Source: Hemileia vastatrix (taxonomy: Eukaryota > Basidiomycota > Pucciniomycetes > Pucciniales > Zaghouaniaceae). From it: DNA of 64,000 bases. Both the position numbers and the translations under genes were made by a program. Under the pieces are notes generated by a model that worked only from the letters and a program-made list of their open reading frames with translations, had not been told where the DNA came from and searched no databases. Every line of letters begins with the position of its first letter. The stretch's first letter is position 1. Shown here piece after piece: positions 23,715 through 35,765 of this stretch. Location: NCBI GenBank assembly GCA_030280995.1, contig JASXTE010000018.1, forward strand, positions 310,001 through 374,000, read 5' to 3'.

Positions 23715-26088
23715 CTAAAAAAGACAGACTCTCAATAGAGCCTGAGCGCACTCCAAAAAACCAGAGGCAGCACCCACTTCCTTCCTTCTCCTGCAGCAGT
23801 CCATGCACTGGCACATTGAAGATAAACCAGGCCTAGTCTCCCAACCAACCTCTCCAGGGGATGATAACCTCATGTGAAGCCTCCTTTCGTCTTCACCAGT
23901 CAACTCCAAACTGATTCCCAAATCAAATTGATAACCAATTCTTGCCTGAAAATCCATCAATAATGGCCCACCCAAAACTGCTTTTACATTACCTTTAGCA
24001 ATGTAAAAATGAACCTTCCCTGAGGCTCCTCCAACATCTAACTTCACAAACTCTGAAGTTCCAACCAATTCAGTGACATGGCCACTGATCCCTCTCAAAT
24101 TCTCATCAATACCAGTTTTGATGGGGAGGCCCATATGACTTGCCTCAAACAAAGAAATCAGGTTTATCTGAGAACCTGAATCCACCAATTCCCTTGCCTC
24201 CCTGCCATTCAGAGTGACATTGACATATCCCAGAGGAGCAGAAAAATGAGTTTCCAACCCCTCACCAAACTTTTCAGCAGAATCACAGATGTATTGCACC
24301 TCCCCAGAAGACACCCTTCTTCTCGTCAACAACTTTTTCTGCCTATCAGCCAGCCCTGGACTGATAGCATACAATTCCCCATAAGATTGGAAAACCTGAC
24401 CCTGATTCACCTTTCCAGGACAGATTCCATAACATTAACTTGACCAGACACTACTGGCCTCTCAAAGTGAGCTCTTTGCTTCACCACCTTGGTCCTAGAA
24501 GCTTCTTGAGGACCAGCACCTCCAACAGATTTGCCATTAACAGGAACCAAACCAGATTCCTCACCAGAACCTCTGACTCCAACAGGCTTTGGCAATGAAG
24601 CCAAAGGGATATCCTCCTAATAGTCAGAGTCCACCTCCATTGGCATTGGCTCACCATTCATATCCAATGCGCCAAAACTAGGGGGGCCCATATCAGCCAT
24701 ACCCTTCTGCATCTTGTACAGCTCCTCTTTGCTGTACCTCTTCCTAGCTGCACTCAGTTTAGGATCCCTCTTTGAAGCATTTGGCTTTGGTTGGGCCTGA
24801 GAACTGCTCTTAGGCCTTCCCACCTTCCCTGCTTCCACATCATAAACACCAGCCAAGCATTAACCACTTGACTGTCCACCACAAGAATACAACTCCAAAC
24901 CACCAAATGAAGTAGAAAAAGAGACCTTATTGACCTCCTTCCCCTTTCCCTTGACGTCCTCATCTACCTTAACAGAAGACTTCCCCTGATCAGGAATCTC
25001 CTCAAACCTTGGCCTCCTTTGATTGAGACCACCCCTTCTCCTGACCAAATCCACAGGAGCCTGCCCCTCACTGGGCTTCACAAAAGAACCGTCAGAGAAC
25101 TTAAAAATCCTGCCATCAAACTCCACTTTTCCTTCAGACACATCTCTGTTCAGTGCCCAACAATCATTGGACCTGTGCCCCCTCCTACTGCAATAAGAGC
25201 AAACCCAAGGATCACTCCTACCAGCCCTCCTTTCAAAATCTCTAGGCTGAGAAGGTGCCTTATTAACCTTCTTGGCCTCTTGAACAAAAATGTGCAGCTG
25301 CTTTGTAAGATCAGCCAACTGCTCCACCATTGGGTCCCTCTCCTGTTTGGGAACCTGCACCAAATTCTTCTCCTCCTTCTTCTCCCTAACTTCCTCTTCA
25401 GCCAAAGCCTCACTGACTTTGCTGACATACTTGGCACACCCCTCCTGATAGGTGTCCACAGCCAATAACTTCAAATGGGCCTTAACAGCCTCCTTCACCT
25501 AATCCAAGGCAGGCAACTTCTGATCCCCATTAGAAAGAGTCTTCATCAATTCCTTTCTTGACAACTCCTTCAACACATCCATCCTGACATCTCTAGCCAG
25601 GGCAGACCAAAAAACATCTTTGGCAGCATTTTCATGTGCCAGCTCCTCCACTTCCACCAAATATTCCACCACAGGATCAAACTGTAGCAGAAACTTCCTG
25701 TAGCTATGTAAGTTACCAACACCACCATAAGATTGCCATTCACTGACAACCTTGTTCAGATCCACCATAGTGAACCTGAAACCCCATCTATCCACCATCT
25801 CCCTACACAACAATTTCCAATCCCTCTTCTTGTAGCCAGACATGGCCACAATCTCCTTCTCCACTGACCTATCACCAATGAAGAAGATAATCTGCTTCAC
25901 CATGTCCAGGTAGGAAGCACCATCCACTCCAGCAGCAGTTTCATACTTCTTTAGAAACCACTTGACATCCTCCCCATTAAACTTGGTACCATCCCAAGTT
26001 TTAATTCTCACACACTCCCTAACCATCACAGAAGTAGGACCATCCCCCCACTGACAGTCACCACAGGAATAGAGGAACCAGAAGCCAT
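23715..26088 (-). pseudogene. gag-pro: gag-protease of element C, broken
   Basis: The probable start is ATG at 26088 (MASGSS, like the A start), with a one-base shift in a G-run near 26047 needed to join WDGTKFNGEDVKWF. Stops occur in the main frame at 25499-25501, 24860-24862 and about 24617. A frameshift near 24415 precedes the protease block (24410-23715). Motifs: Gag core (DMVKQIIFFIGDRSVEKEI), zinc knuckle CSYCSRRGHRSNDC, protease LVDSGSQINLIS and GGPLLMDFQARIGYQ, and the Cys tail CQCMDCCRRRK. The family protein is about 870 residues, judged from A. The protease block itself is intact and shows what A lost at its premature stop. Confidence 0.9.
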
Positions 26089-26158
26089 TCCTCCAGACCA
26101 AAACACCAAAAAGAGCCAACCAAAGAAAACAGAGATTCCAAAGAACTAGCAAGTTCTA

Positions 26159-26175
26159 CCCCACGTTGGGTGCCA
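26159..26175 (-). other. Primer-binding site of element C
   Basis: On the minus strand TGGCACCCAACGTGGGG, four bases after the LTR end. It differs from the A site by one base. Confidence 0.85.
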
Positions 26176-26179
26176 GAAA

Positions 26180-27270
26180 TGTAGACTATCCTATAGTACT
26201 AGCTATAGGCCTGGCCCAAGGGAGTTGGAGAAAAACCAGAGAGAAAATCCCCTGTCCTTTAGAAAAATAGAATGAGATTTACTTGCTAAAGTAAGTTGGT
26301 TCCTGTTTTGCTAAAGCTCCTTTTCAACACACTTGACTGCTTGATGAGCCAAGAAAGTAGTCCCCAGATAGACTACCAGACCAAAGAACTGAAATGTAGA
26401 CCAATGTCCACACCAGAGACAGCAAAGATACTTGATGTAGGCTGCAAATCCACACCAGAGACAGCAATAATACTTGCTATAGCTTGAAAGACTATAACAT
26501 GGAAAACAGTTGTCAAAGTTAAGTTAAATGAAGAACTCACTTGCAACAAACACAGCCAATTGTGGCCAGAAAACAGTGAAAACTGAGTGAGGAACAATGA
26601 GATCACCTCCGGATGGTTATATGATGATTAAGGTTGCCCCAAACTGTCTTATTCACTATGTACACACAGACCACTAACTAAGAGCCCATGCGCACCCACC
26701 AATCTGGCGCCTGTACCCGCCAAATTGCATAAAACACCCTCCTGGAGCGCTCCCCAACCTCCTAAAACAGAGGCAGACGGGCCGCCCGACGTCGGAGATG
26801 CCGCCTGAAGCGGCCCGGCCTCCCTGAAGCCAGAAAACCAATAAAAACAACTAATCTACTTAGAAAAATTAGCTACAACTACTAAAACCTTTAAAACACG
26901 GAATTTCACTATAACAACATTGGGACATGAAATATAGAGAAAAATTATCTCTATCCAATGGTACTAAGCACTTAACCCTAAGACTTAAGGTTAGCCCGTA
27001 AAACACAAAAAACAAAATTAAAAAGCAATCTTTTATAAATGAAAAATGAGGAAATGACCCCTTAAAACTCAGAAAATGAAAAATGTCTTCAAGACATAAA
27101 ATATAGAGAAAAACCAGGGCTATCCAATGATAGTAACCACATACCCGCAGACCAAAATCCACGGAATAAAACCAGAAAAATACCCTATTCCTTAACAGAT
27201 GTCAATTAAGACATGCACAAACAGCACCAAATCACACAACAAAGGCCCCTGCCAATGTTGGAAGACCACA
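26180..27270 (-). repeat. 5' LTR of element C (1091 bp)
   Basis: On the plus strand it runs from TGTAGACTATCC to GGAAGACCACA, so on its own strand it is TGTGGTCTTCC...GGATAGTCTACA with TG...CA ends. The LTR of F at 48472-49562 is homologous and exactly the same length. A GC-rich block lies near 26740-26830. The open frame seen inside it is not taken as a gene. Confidence 0.9.
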
Positions 27271-29191
27271 ATGTTACTATCAAATCTTTCATAACAATAA
27301 TCTATCCCATTAACCCATCTCTTATCTTCTTCAAACTCTTCTGCTTCCGAGTCCTCTTCACACAACAGTCTTCTTGACAATGAATCCGGCATAGTGAACA
27401 ATTTTCCCAGCTTATGGACTAAATCTAAAGAAAACAAATTAATCTGCGCTACCCACCTTGTCATGGGCCCATCTGGTAAACTCAGTCTACTAATCATTTG
27501 CACCAACAATAGCGCATCAACCTGCAGCTCAAAATGTTGGCCCCAAAGCATCCATTGAAGCTTCTTAAGAATTTTTGCTACTCTGCATAACTCCAGCTTG
27601 GACTGAGAGTACCTGGACTCCACTTTGGTAAAAGTCTTAGACTCATAAAGGACAGGTCTATCATTACCTTCCTCATCCTCCTGCATCAAAACTACGCCCA
27701 CAGCGGACACACTAGAATCCACCGCTAGAGTGATTTTCCCAGCGCCTGGTCCATACTCCAATTTCTTCAAAAGATTATCTTTCCCTACAATCCTTTTTAA
27801 TAACTCGAATGACTCCTTGCATTCCTCCGTCCAATCCCATACAACATCTTTTCTTGTTAAGCACCGTAAAGGTGAAGACAACAAAGTAAAATCTTGAATA
27901 AACATTCTTACATATGTACAGATGCCTGAAAACCCTCTAACTTCCTTAGTATTTCTAGGTCTTGGCCATGTAAGTGCCTTATTCCTTTATTTTTAAGCAA
28001 AAATTCTCCCTTCCTTGCATACCACATGTCCCACTATATCTAGCGCTGAAACACAACAAGCAAATTTGGACCCAGAAATTGTTAATCCTGCCTCCTCTAT
28101 CCTAAATAGCACTATTTCCAGAGTAATCGCATATTCCCAAACAAACTTTCTAATATACGGGTTCTCTTCTAACACTTCCCCATCATAATCACTGGCTGGT
28201 CCTTTTATACCGCCATCATCAATGAAAATTCTTAAATGTTCTGGAATTTCATCCTGCAATATCCAAATCATCTGTGCTTGATATACCGCCACAGAATTTG
28301 TTGTGCCTTGCAGTAACTTTGTCAACCTGAAGCGCCCCAGTGGTGTTTCAAACATTGTCATGGGTCTGGATGATTCATCCAAGTGGCACTCATCATATCC
28401 TCCCATAATATCACCTAATCCATAACATGCATGTCCTGCAAAAGAATCCACAAACTCCTCTGGCAATGGTGGCATCCCTGCATCCATTACTGTCACCTTG
28501 TTCATCTCCCTAAGATCATGAACAACCCTTAATTTACCATTATGTTTAACAACACAAAACACTGGACTTGAATAACTAGACATAGACTGTTCAACAAGCC
28601 AGACTTTAACCTTCCCCTAATTAATTCCATATACTCTTCTCTTATAGCCGCTGGTATTGGAAAAGCCTTCTTCTGCCACAGCGCATGAGGTATAACTGGA
28701 ACAATATAAGGTTTACCATAAGAGTTTTTTAACAAACCTCTTTCATCTTCTGAAAAAGCAATAGAATTTTCCCTAAGAACCATAACGTGTAACAACAAAT
28801 TCTTTTCTTCCTACGGTAACCAATCCTCTGGTCCAAAATTAACCATCTGAAGCCTTTCCATCGTAATCTTATTAGTAGGCGCAAAATCAGGCAGAAACTT
28901 TGTTAAAGGAGTATCATAAGGATTCCTGGACAGCGCCAGCATCTGTAAAGGAGGATTCAAATCGGGAATTGTTACATTCATTGGTTTAACTTTAACGGCT
29001 ACTGGTTTATACTTTGATGCAAAACAGCTCTTGCTGCTTCCTTCATTAATTAAAATCAAACCCTTTCTAATATAACTACGGGTTGCACCTAAATCCTGTT
29101 TTTGTCTTTTCTTTTTAATATAAGTATAACAATATCCATAATCAAAGAAATTAAAAAGCTTAGGTATAATACATTCTACAGTAGTATTCAC
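27271..29191 (-). pseudogene. pol: pol of element D: RT and RNase H, truncated by C
   Basis: Linker and RT N-terminus at 29191-28811 (NPPLQMLALSRNPYDTPL), TAG after DWLP, then continuation to about 28600 where a one-base deletion shifts frame. RT core 28583-27993 has SSPVFCVVKHNGKLRVVHDL, CYGLGDIMGGYDE and FIDDGGIKGP. A stop at 27993 is followed in frame by RNase H from 27905 (LAVDSSVSAVGVVL, ELCRVAKILKKL, LQVDALLL, FTMPDSLSRR). Real D sequence ends at 27271; further open frame lies in the C LTR. No integrase remains. Confidence 0.88.
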
Positions 29192-29298
29192 AAGACACCT
29201 ATGAAGTACCGCTTTATGTATCCCTTCTTGTTGTACTGACTGGTCACTATCCGGGTTCCTCTCATCCTGGGAGATAGTAACACCTAAAATGTCAGTCC

Positions 29299-31608
29299 CT
29301 AATGAAAATGTTGGTGCCTTCCTGGCGGTAGCCCTATCTCGTCATCTGAGACTTCCTCATAAAAAAATCTTTCTTTCTCTAACCGCGCAGCTCCAGAGTA
29401 CTTAGTTTCCCAGCCACCATCCTTGGGCGCTACTAAGACTGCTGTTACTGGAACACCATCATCACCCATAATCCTTATTCCAATATTCTTATTCAAAAAA
29501 TAATCTATAGTGGCAGTATAATCAATTAAAAATGGAGTGCTAAAAACTGGTTTAGCTACACCCATTGGAACATAAAAATGTATATCCCTCTTTGCTCCCA
29601 CAACTCTAGTGTGTACATACTCTGCTACACCTATAACAGGTAACCTACCTCCACCAATTCCTGCAACAGTGCCTTCACCGTCTTTAACAGGAATACCTAA
29701 CTTCACTGCATCATCCACTGACACCACTATGATTTGTGAACCTGTATCCACTAACACTTTAATTTGCTTACCATTTACAGTAATTTTTAAATACCCTAAG
29801 GGTCCTGCATAATGTGGCACCCTAGGTAATCCAACGACCGGCTGAAATGACTGCTGTTCAACATCAAACTCAGAGCAATTAGCAATCCTTTGCTTCCTGC
29901 ACTTATCCACAATTCCATTTGCTACATCCGGCGCTACTGCTGTCAGCATCCCCAATAGAACAGAGACTGTAGTCTTCAAACATTGCGCAACTAAATCCTT
30001 GGCCGCTTTAGGAAAATCAGAGCGAACCGGGCGCTGCATTCTCCATTTAGGTTGAGTAGTCTTTGCACCAGCTTTTGCTATTACAGGTCGGTTCTTTGGA
30101 GTATTATGCCTTGCTCCTGGCATTCCTTCAGCAGGTACCGCTCTTTGCTGTACTACCTCTGACTCCTCCAACATTGCCGTTTGATCTTCTACCTGATGAT
30201 CCACATCATAACCACCTGGTTCCATACCATCCATTTCAAAATCCTCGATAGGTGTAGGTGTATTCTCTCTAGTAGTATACCCTACTTCCTCCATATCCTC
30301 TGAATTTGCATACCTAGCGCCAGCCCTTCTTGGCCTAGTAATTTTAGGTGGGGCCATTTTCTTGTGCTTTGCTGCAAACATCTCCAAATGCGCTGCGGTA
30401 AGTGGCTCTGAAACCGCTCCTTCTTTTACTTTCAAATCCAGCACTGCGCAAGTAACTGCAAAGTTGACTGACTTCACATCCTTGCCTTTCTCTTTAATTT
30501 CAGGCTCTTTGCCCTTGCTTGAACTGCCTTCCATAGACTTTTTATTAATATGATTGATGACCATGGCTCGCATCCCTCAATCCTTGTCTTTAATAAGCTT
30601 AGTGCCGTCTTCCAACGTAAGCATAGTCCTGTCCTTGTAAACTACCTTTTCCTCTTTATCCTTTTAAAGCGCATTACACCTCATCCTAGTATGCCCCTCT
30701 TTATTACAATAATAGCACACCATAGCAGAAAAACGTGAAGGTTGAGGAGAACTCTTGGGCCTAAACGATTCTTTTGCCTTTGCTGCTTCAATTATCTTTT
30801 TCTCCAACTCATCAATTCTTGCCATAACTGAATCTGGCTCCTTAGTGAAGACTTTGACTTCAGGAGACAACATCTTAGGAGGTGATCATATGCCAGACGC
30901 ATCTTCATTCATCTCCTCATTATCCAAAGCAACCTTAGCTGCGCAACACTCAACTCAACGCAACTTCATTTCAGCTTCCACTTCCATTTCTACTTCTTCT
31001 AATCCAGGGTACTTATAATTTCCATCCCTTTTTTTAACAAGCTTTCCTTTGTCATCCAAGCGCCTTTTTGCCCAGTCTTCAACTTCTGGCGCTAATGCTT
31101 CACAAAACCAAGGTAAAGACGCATTAGCATCACTAAAATCTTCATTAATAACTAAATATTCCACTATTTGGTCGAAGTCTTCCCTAAAACTTTTAAATTC
31201 CTTAGGGTCTCAAACACCCCCTTTAGCTTTGACCCTATTTACCAAGATATCCAGGTCTTTCATTGTATACCTAGCTTCCTTGGTAGCCTTTGGCCATCTC
31301 TTGAGCATCTGTTCTTTTAGCGCTGACCAATTTCGCTCTTCATGCCCCTTTAGATCCTCTAAATTGTCTTTGCATTCATTAGTTACAAAGAATAGTACTT
31401 GACGCACCATATCATGTTCAGTCGCTCCATGAACTTCAGCTGCTTGTTCAAACCTGCATAAAAAATTCTTGGTATTAATGCCCGCAAAACGCAAGCTTTC
31501 ATCTTTACACCTAATGATCCTAGTTACCGTCTTTGGCAACGATGCCAAAGAATTGGGCAATTTAACCCTCTCCTGACATCCCCTAGATGTAGTCGCAGTA
31601 GGATCCAT
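29299..31608 (-). pseudogene. gag-pro: gag-protease of element D, five in-frame stops
   Basis: One register from ATG 31608 to TAG 29299 interrupted by stops near 31210, 30955, 30898, 30664 and 30579. The Gag core (HGATEHDMVRQVLFFV) matches A and C. The zinc knuckle is CYYCNKEGHTRMRC. The last block is open for 424 residues and holds protease LVDTGSQIIVVS and a GxxGGGRLPVIG flap-like stretch. It lacks the Cys-rich tail of A and C. The pol frame follows in -1 register, with SQDER near the same place as SPQDE in A. Confidence 0.87.
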
Positions 31609-31830
31609 TCCCAAAATATAAAATCAAAACAGAGATCAGAAAAACACACACTTGGTAATTAAACCTGACTATATTCACAATGCAGCCCTACGCTATCCTC
31701 TGATAACGGCTATTGATCCACTTATTGTAGACCCTACAACTCTTCTGCTGAAGCGCTGGCTTGATTACCTCCTCTTGACAGAACCCTGAAAAACCAAACA
31801 ATCTAATCAAAAAATACTAGTTACAATTAT

Positions 31831-31848
31831 GCCACTGTTGTGACACCA
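31831..31848 (-). other. Primer-binding site of element D
   Basis: On the minus strand TGGTGTCACAACAGTGGC, two bases after the LTR end. It differs from the A and C site, so a different tRNA primer is likely. Confidence 0.7.
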
Positions 31849-31850
31849 AT

Positions 31851-33064
31851 TGTAGAGAGCTCTAAAGTACTAAGCAGTAGAAACAATGCAAGATGGGTTG
31901 GTTCTCCTCTTCAATTTCTAAAAAGAAGTGCCTGCCACTCTTATTTTTAAAGACAGCGCAATAATGTGTAACACTAATATTTTATTAGAAAATTTATAAG
32001 TTGAGAGATGAGTTTTAGAGATCAGGAAAAACAAGTATTACTATCTGGATTTTTCTATTCTTAAAAAGCGCTAATATCCACAGCTACTCCCTCTTGAAGC
32101 GCTCTCTTTGAATATTACTTATTATAGCAATAAAATAACTCTAATAATAGTCAATCCTACTAAATCTATATATTCTTTCTATGTTGCACTCTTTTCACTA
32201 TACTATATGAAATACACACACAGACGCACGAATGATAAAAGACTCAGAAAAAATCTCTAATTCACTTATTTTTATTCTTCTTATATTCTACTTACAAAAA
32301 GACTCCCTATCTCTATTAAATAGTCCTCCTTTTATATTTTTCCAGTACTCAAGATACAGTTCCCCAGTGGATCTTCAGCGCTGGCTCTAGTGCCACATTA
32401 GTAAAACCATAACTAATCTATTAGTAAACTACGTACACTGCTTGTAGCAACTACAGCTCCTAAAACATACCCTATGATTACTAACACTAGTATTAACTTG
32501 TTTCACTTATGCTCCACATATGCGCTTTTGACTATACCTTTGTTATGTTTCAGTGCTACTTTCAGGTTTGACCCATTCTAACGCTGATCCTAGTCTCCTT
32601 GACTCTTGGGTAGTTTTGTGATTGAGTCCCCACTCTCCTTTCTTTAATACTAAGCTCATAGCTCTGACGATTCACTTAACTAGTTAGCCTCCTTTATTAC
32701 CTGTTTCAGTAAGTTTACCCAACTAGCCGCGGTGCAGTATACTATGCACTTGAGTCATCCTTAAGCCATAACTTATTCCTTAATGTGTAACACATACTTA
32801 TTGGAAAGTCCAAATACATATTGTTTAGCGCTTTAAAGTCCTAAATCAATAACACACAATTCCCCATTGTGCGGCACATCTCGCTGAAAAATCCAAGCGC
32901 ACCGACCCTTAATCCTTTTCTGCGCTTCCATTTCCTTTGTTCTTTGAAGCAAAAAAATACATATTATATTTTAGCACTACCTACTGCGCTAACTCCCTTT
33001 GTCCTTCCTGGAGTACGCACGCTGATTGGTCTAAAATTATGCTACCTGCGAGGCGTGTACCACA
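31851..33064 (-). repeat. 5' LTR of element D (about 1214 bp)
   Basis: Plus-strand start TGTAGAGAGC next to the primer site. The right end at ACCACA (33064) is inferred from the TGTGGTAC start shared with A and C and from copia sequence beginning just beyond. The second LTR is absent, so the right end is less certain. Confidence 0.7.
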
Positions 33065-35049
33065 CTACCATGGCTGTTTTCCCTGGTGACCAACTTCCTG
33101 CTCATACAGCTGCTTATCAACCACCACTATCCAAAGGCTCTCTGGGTCATATCCTCAACAATATGAAGCTTGGTGATCTCAAGGATGAATAAATACTTCT
33201 TTCCCAATAAAATGCTGTGTAAGAGACTGTGAAGAAAGGTTTGTCCCAATCATCTATTATTCCCAGAACCCATTTGCAAGCTATGCTCTCACCTGACAGC
33301 CATAAGTGGGACCAAGCATGCAAAAGGGAACTGCTGAATATAAAGGATATGGATGTGTGGTATGAACAAAAACTTCCTCCTGGTTCAAAATTTACCAATG
33401 CAAAATGGGTCTTCACCATAAAAAACCCTTTATCCAAATCACCAACCTACAAAGCAAGATATGTGGCCAAATGTTTTTTACAGCAGTATGGAAATGATTT
33501 CACTGACACTTTTGCTCCCACTGCTACCTATGCTTCTCAATGTATTCTTCTTACACTTGCCACTTATCACAAATGGCCTGTCAAATCTTTTGATGTCACC
33601 ACTGCTTACCTTTACAGTCCAATTGATGAAGCAATTTGGGTCCGTCCTCCTGAAGGTTACCAGCTACACCACATTTGCAATGCCCTATTTTAAAAAAAGG
33701 CCCTCTATGGAGCTAAGCAAGCAACAAGATGTTGGTGGCTCCATATTTCCAGAAAATTGGATGCTCTAGGGTATAAGGCAAGTCAATATGATAAGAATTT
33801 CTATGTTCTTAGAAAAAAAGCACCACACAATATGGGGGGCGGACTTGCTAGCAAGTCCGCAACCTTGGACCCAAACTCACCATAGATTGAACACACATTG
33901 AGCTATTGATAAAGGAACCATACAATCAGGGATGAACACCACTCAGCAGAACAGTTTTAGGTGGGTGTTCAAGTAGAGTTCAGTATGGGTTCAGTATGAG
34001 TTCAGTCTGAGTTCCATCTGAGTTCCATCTGAGTTCAGGTTGAGGACTTTCTAGCAAGTCCACCCCCTATATTGCGTAGTGAAGGATGTGTGGGTGTGAT
34101 TTGGATACATGTTGATGATGGTATAGTGACTGGAAGTAGTGAGGAGGTATTGAAGCAGTTGGAGGATGGTTTAGATGGTAGTATGAAGGTAAAGTGGAAT
34201 GATAATATGGATGGTATTGTAGGTGTTGCTATCAAAGAAGTTCCAGAAGGTTTTGATCTGCATAATTTTCAGCTCATTGACAAGATTCTTCAGACTCATA
34301 ACCCCTCTGGACTAACAAAAAGATCCCCCATACCAAACAATCTAGAAATTACCACAGCCAAAGATGAAGAGGTAGCTTTTGATACAACTAAATATCTCTC
34401 TATTCTAGCTGCCCTCAGTTATGTGGTGGTGGCTACTAGGACGGATCAATCTTTCCCTGTCAATTCTTTGGCACAATTCTCCTCCAAACCTACTGCCACC
34501 CACTGGATTGCCCTAAACCACCTGCTCAGATATGTCCAACACACTGCCAACCTATGTCTTCACATCCATCCTGACCGAAATTCTCTGCTTGAACTTCTTT
34601 CTTTTTCTGATTCCATCTGGAATAACAAAGAATTCTCCAGAGCTCAAAATGGACATCTCCTCCTTCTCACTTCTTGCCCTATTGTGTGGACATCAAGACA
34701 CCAATTGACGGTTAGTGATTCATCATGCACTGCTGAATATGTGGCACTTGGTGGCAGTATGAAGGATGCCATTTGGATCTCAAATCTTCTTAAAGACATA
34801 TTTCCTGATATTCCCCCAATCAAGATCTTCTGTGACAACAAAGGAGCAATTGCTAATGCAAAAGATAATCTGGGGAACAAGAGGACATGGCATGTGGATA
34901 GGTGTTTTTATATTGTGAATGAGCAGCTCTTCCTAAAAAAAGCAATGTTGGAATGGGTTCCCACTGCTCAAATGCGTGCAGATATACTCACAAAATCACT
35001 GGGCCCATCTCTGAAAATGCTTAGAAGGAAAGATGTCTGTGTGTGGTGA
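33065..35049 (+). pseudogene. pol: copia pol: reverse transcriptase and RNase H, broken
   Basis: One register throughout. RT begins with HLQAMLSPDSHKWDQACKRE, then TNAKWVFTIK, YKARYVAKCFLQQYG, SFDVTTAYL, ALYGAKQATRCWW, and the catalytic block WIHVDDGIVTGS after the MITE. RNase H has ALSYVV, CTAEYVALG and IFCDNKGAIANA, ending in ADILTKSLGP and W-stop at 35049. TAA codons at 33190, 33205, 33217 and 33691 all sit where Gln or another sense codon is expected. The MITE plus its 3-bp duplication adds 264 nt and keeps frame; without it, RKKG joins CVGVIWIHVDD correctly. RT is otherwise well preserved. Confidence 0.9.
33821..34081 (-). mobile_element. CACTA-like MITE, copy 2 (261 bp)
   Basis: Inverted copy of 12585-12845 with the same length and only scattered differences. 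Ends are CACCACACAATATGGGG and, inverted, CACTACGCAATATAGGG. It is flanked by AAG at 33818-33820 and 34082-34084. The left palindrome GGACTTGCTAGCAAGTCC is perfect; the right one has one change (GGACTTTCTAGC). It is inserted in the copia RT just before the catalytic motif, so it is younger than the copia element. Confidence 0.93.
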
Positions 35050-35175
35050 TGGGATTACTTTTCTTTTCTCTTTCTCTTATTTTTCTCATTTCATTTCATT
35101 CCTTTTTCATTTTGGAGTTGGTTATGTTTGTGTGGGGGGGATATCAGTATATTTTTTCATAACTAAGTGGGGGGA

Positions 35176-35590
35176 TGTTAAGTCACTATGATTATGTACT
35201 TAGTTATGTGTAAATGTATATAGACTGTAGTCGCGACGTCCACTGTTCTCCAGTTCTTTCCGGAGTTCTACAGGCTGACACCGTGCTACACATTGAGGGG
35301 TCTCCACTGGGCTCGCCAAAATATTTAGCAAACATGAAAGACATTTTTTTTTGAAAAAAAATAGTACAAAAAAAAAAAAAAAAAAAAAAGAGAAAAATCT
35401 TTTTATAAGAAAATAAATAATAATACAAAATTTCCCATGGTTGCAACGTATTTTTCTTACGCTTATTTATTTCACACTTGTTTTTTTGACACTTATTTTT
35501 CTTACACTTAGAATTTTTAGGTACCTAATAGTTATGTACTTAGTTACCATGTATATAAACCTGTTGCCACGACATCTGACCTTTTACCCG
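35176..35590 (+). repeat. copia 3' LTR and LTR-like sequence
   Basis: TGTTAAGTCACTATG starts after the polypurine tract. Text around 35200-35300 (GTACTTAGTTATGTG, GACGTCC) recurs in diverged form at 35528-35590 (GTACTTAGTTACCATG, GACATCTG), so two LTR-like copies may be nested. A poly-A/T tract occupies 35340-35390. The LTR right end is not determined. Confidence 0.5.
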
Positions 35591-35757
35591 GTTATTCTGG
35601 GACTAAGTCTGATGCTGTGTCTGCAGGCAAGTGTTTATTTAGAAATATTAAATGGTTATTCCGGGACTAAGTCTGATGCCGTGTCTACAGGTAAGTGTTT
35701 ATTTAGCGATATTAAATGGTTATTCCGGGACTAAGTCTGATGCTGTGTCTACAAGAA
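35591..35757 (+). repeat. 64-bp tandem repeat, three units
   Basis: Units start at 35591, 35655 and 35719 with GTTATTCYGGGACTAAGTCT; each has GTGTCTRCAGG and, in the first two, AAGTGTTTATTTAG. Very similar units suggest recent slippage. Confidence 0.9.
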
Positions 35758-35765
35758 TATCCCTA

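Larger units (their letters stand above)
16026..27270 (-). mobile_element. Ty3/gypsy retrotransposon C, minus strand, 3' LTR missing
   Basis: In its own direction: 5' LTR (27270-26180), primer site, gag-pro, pol, then a 3.5-kb region with repeats and two antisense genes. It ends abruptly near 16026, at the as1 start codon, without polypurine tract or 3' LTR. It is inserted in element D, whose pol reading frame stops exactly at the C LTR boundary (27271). Gag-pol is related to A but clearly divergent; LTR and as1/as2 are close to those of F. Many in-frame stops make it inactive. Confidence 0.9.
27271..33064 (-). mobile_element. Ty3/gypsy retrotransposon D, minus strand, cut by C
   Basis: 5' LTR (33064-31851), primer site, gag-pro and pol up to the end of RNase H, where element C interrupts it. 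Integrase and 3' LTR are not found in the window. Its LTR begins TGTGGTAC on its own strand, like A and C. Multiple stops show that it is an old, dead copy. C inserted later than D. Confidence 0.88.
33065..35175 (+). mobile_element. Ty1/copia retrotransposon remnant
   Basis: Only the 3' part remains: RT, RNase H, polypurine tract (GTGGGGGGA at 35167-35175) and the start of a 3' LTR (TGTTAAGTCACT at 35176). The left side is cut by element D. A 261-bp MITE lies inside RT. Confidence 0.85.

Noticed and set aside
26869..27162. 97-residue reverse-strand frame
   Set aside because: Lies in the C LTR and is not open in the homologous F LTR as far as I can follow it.
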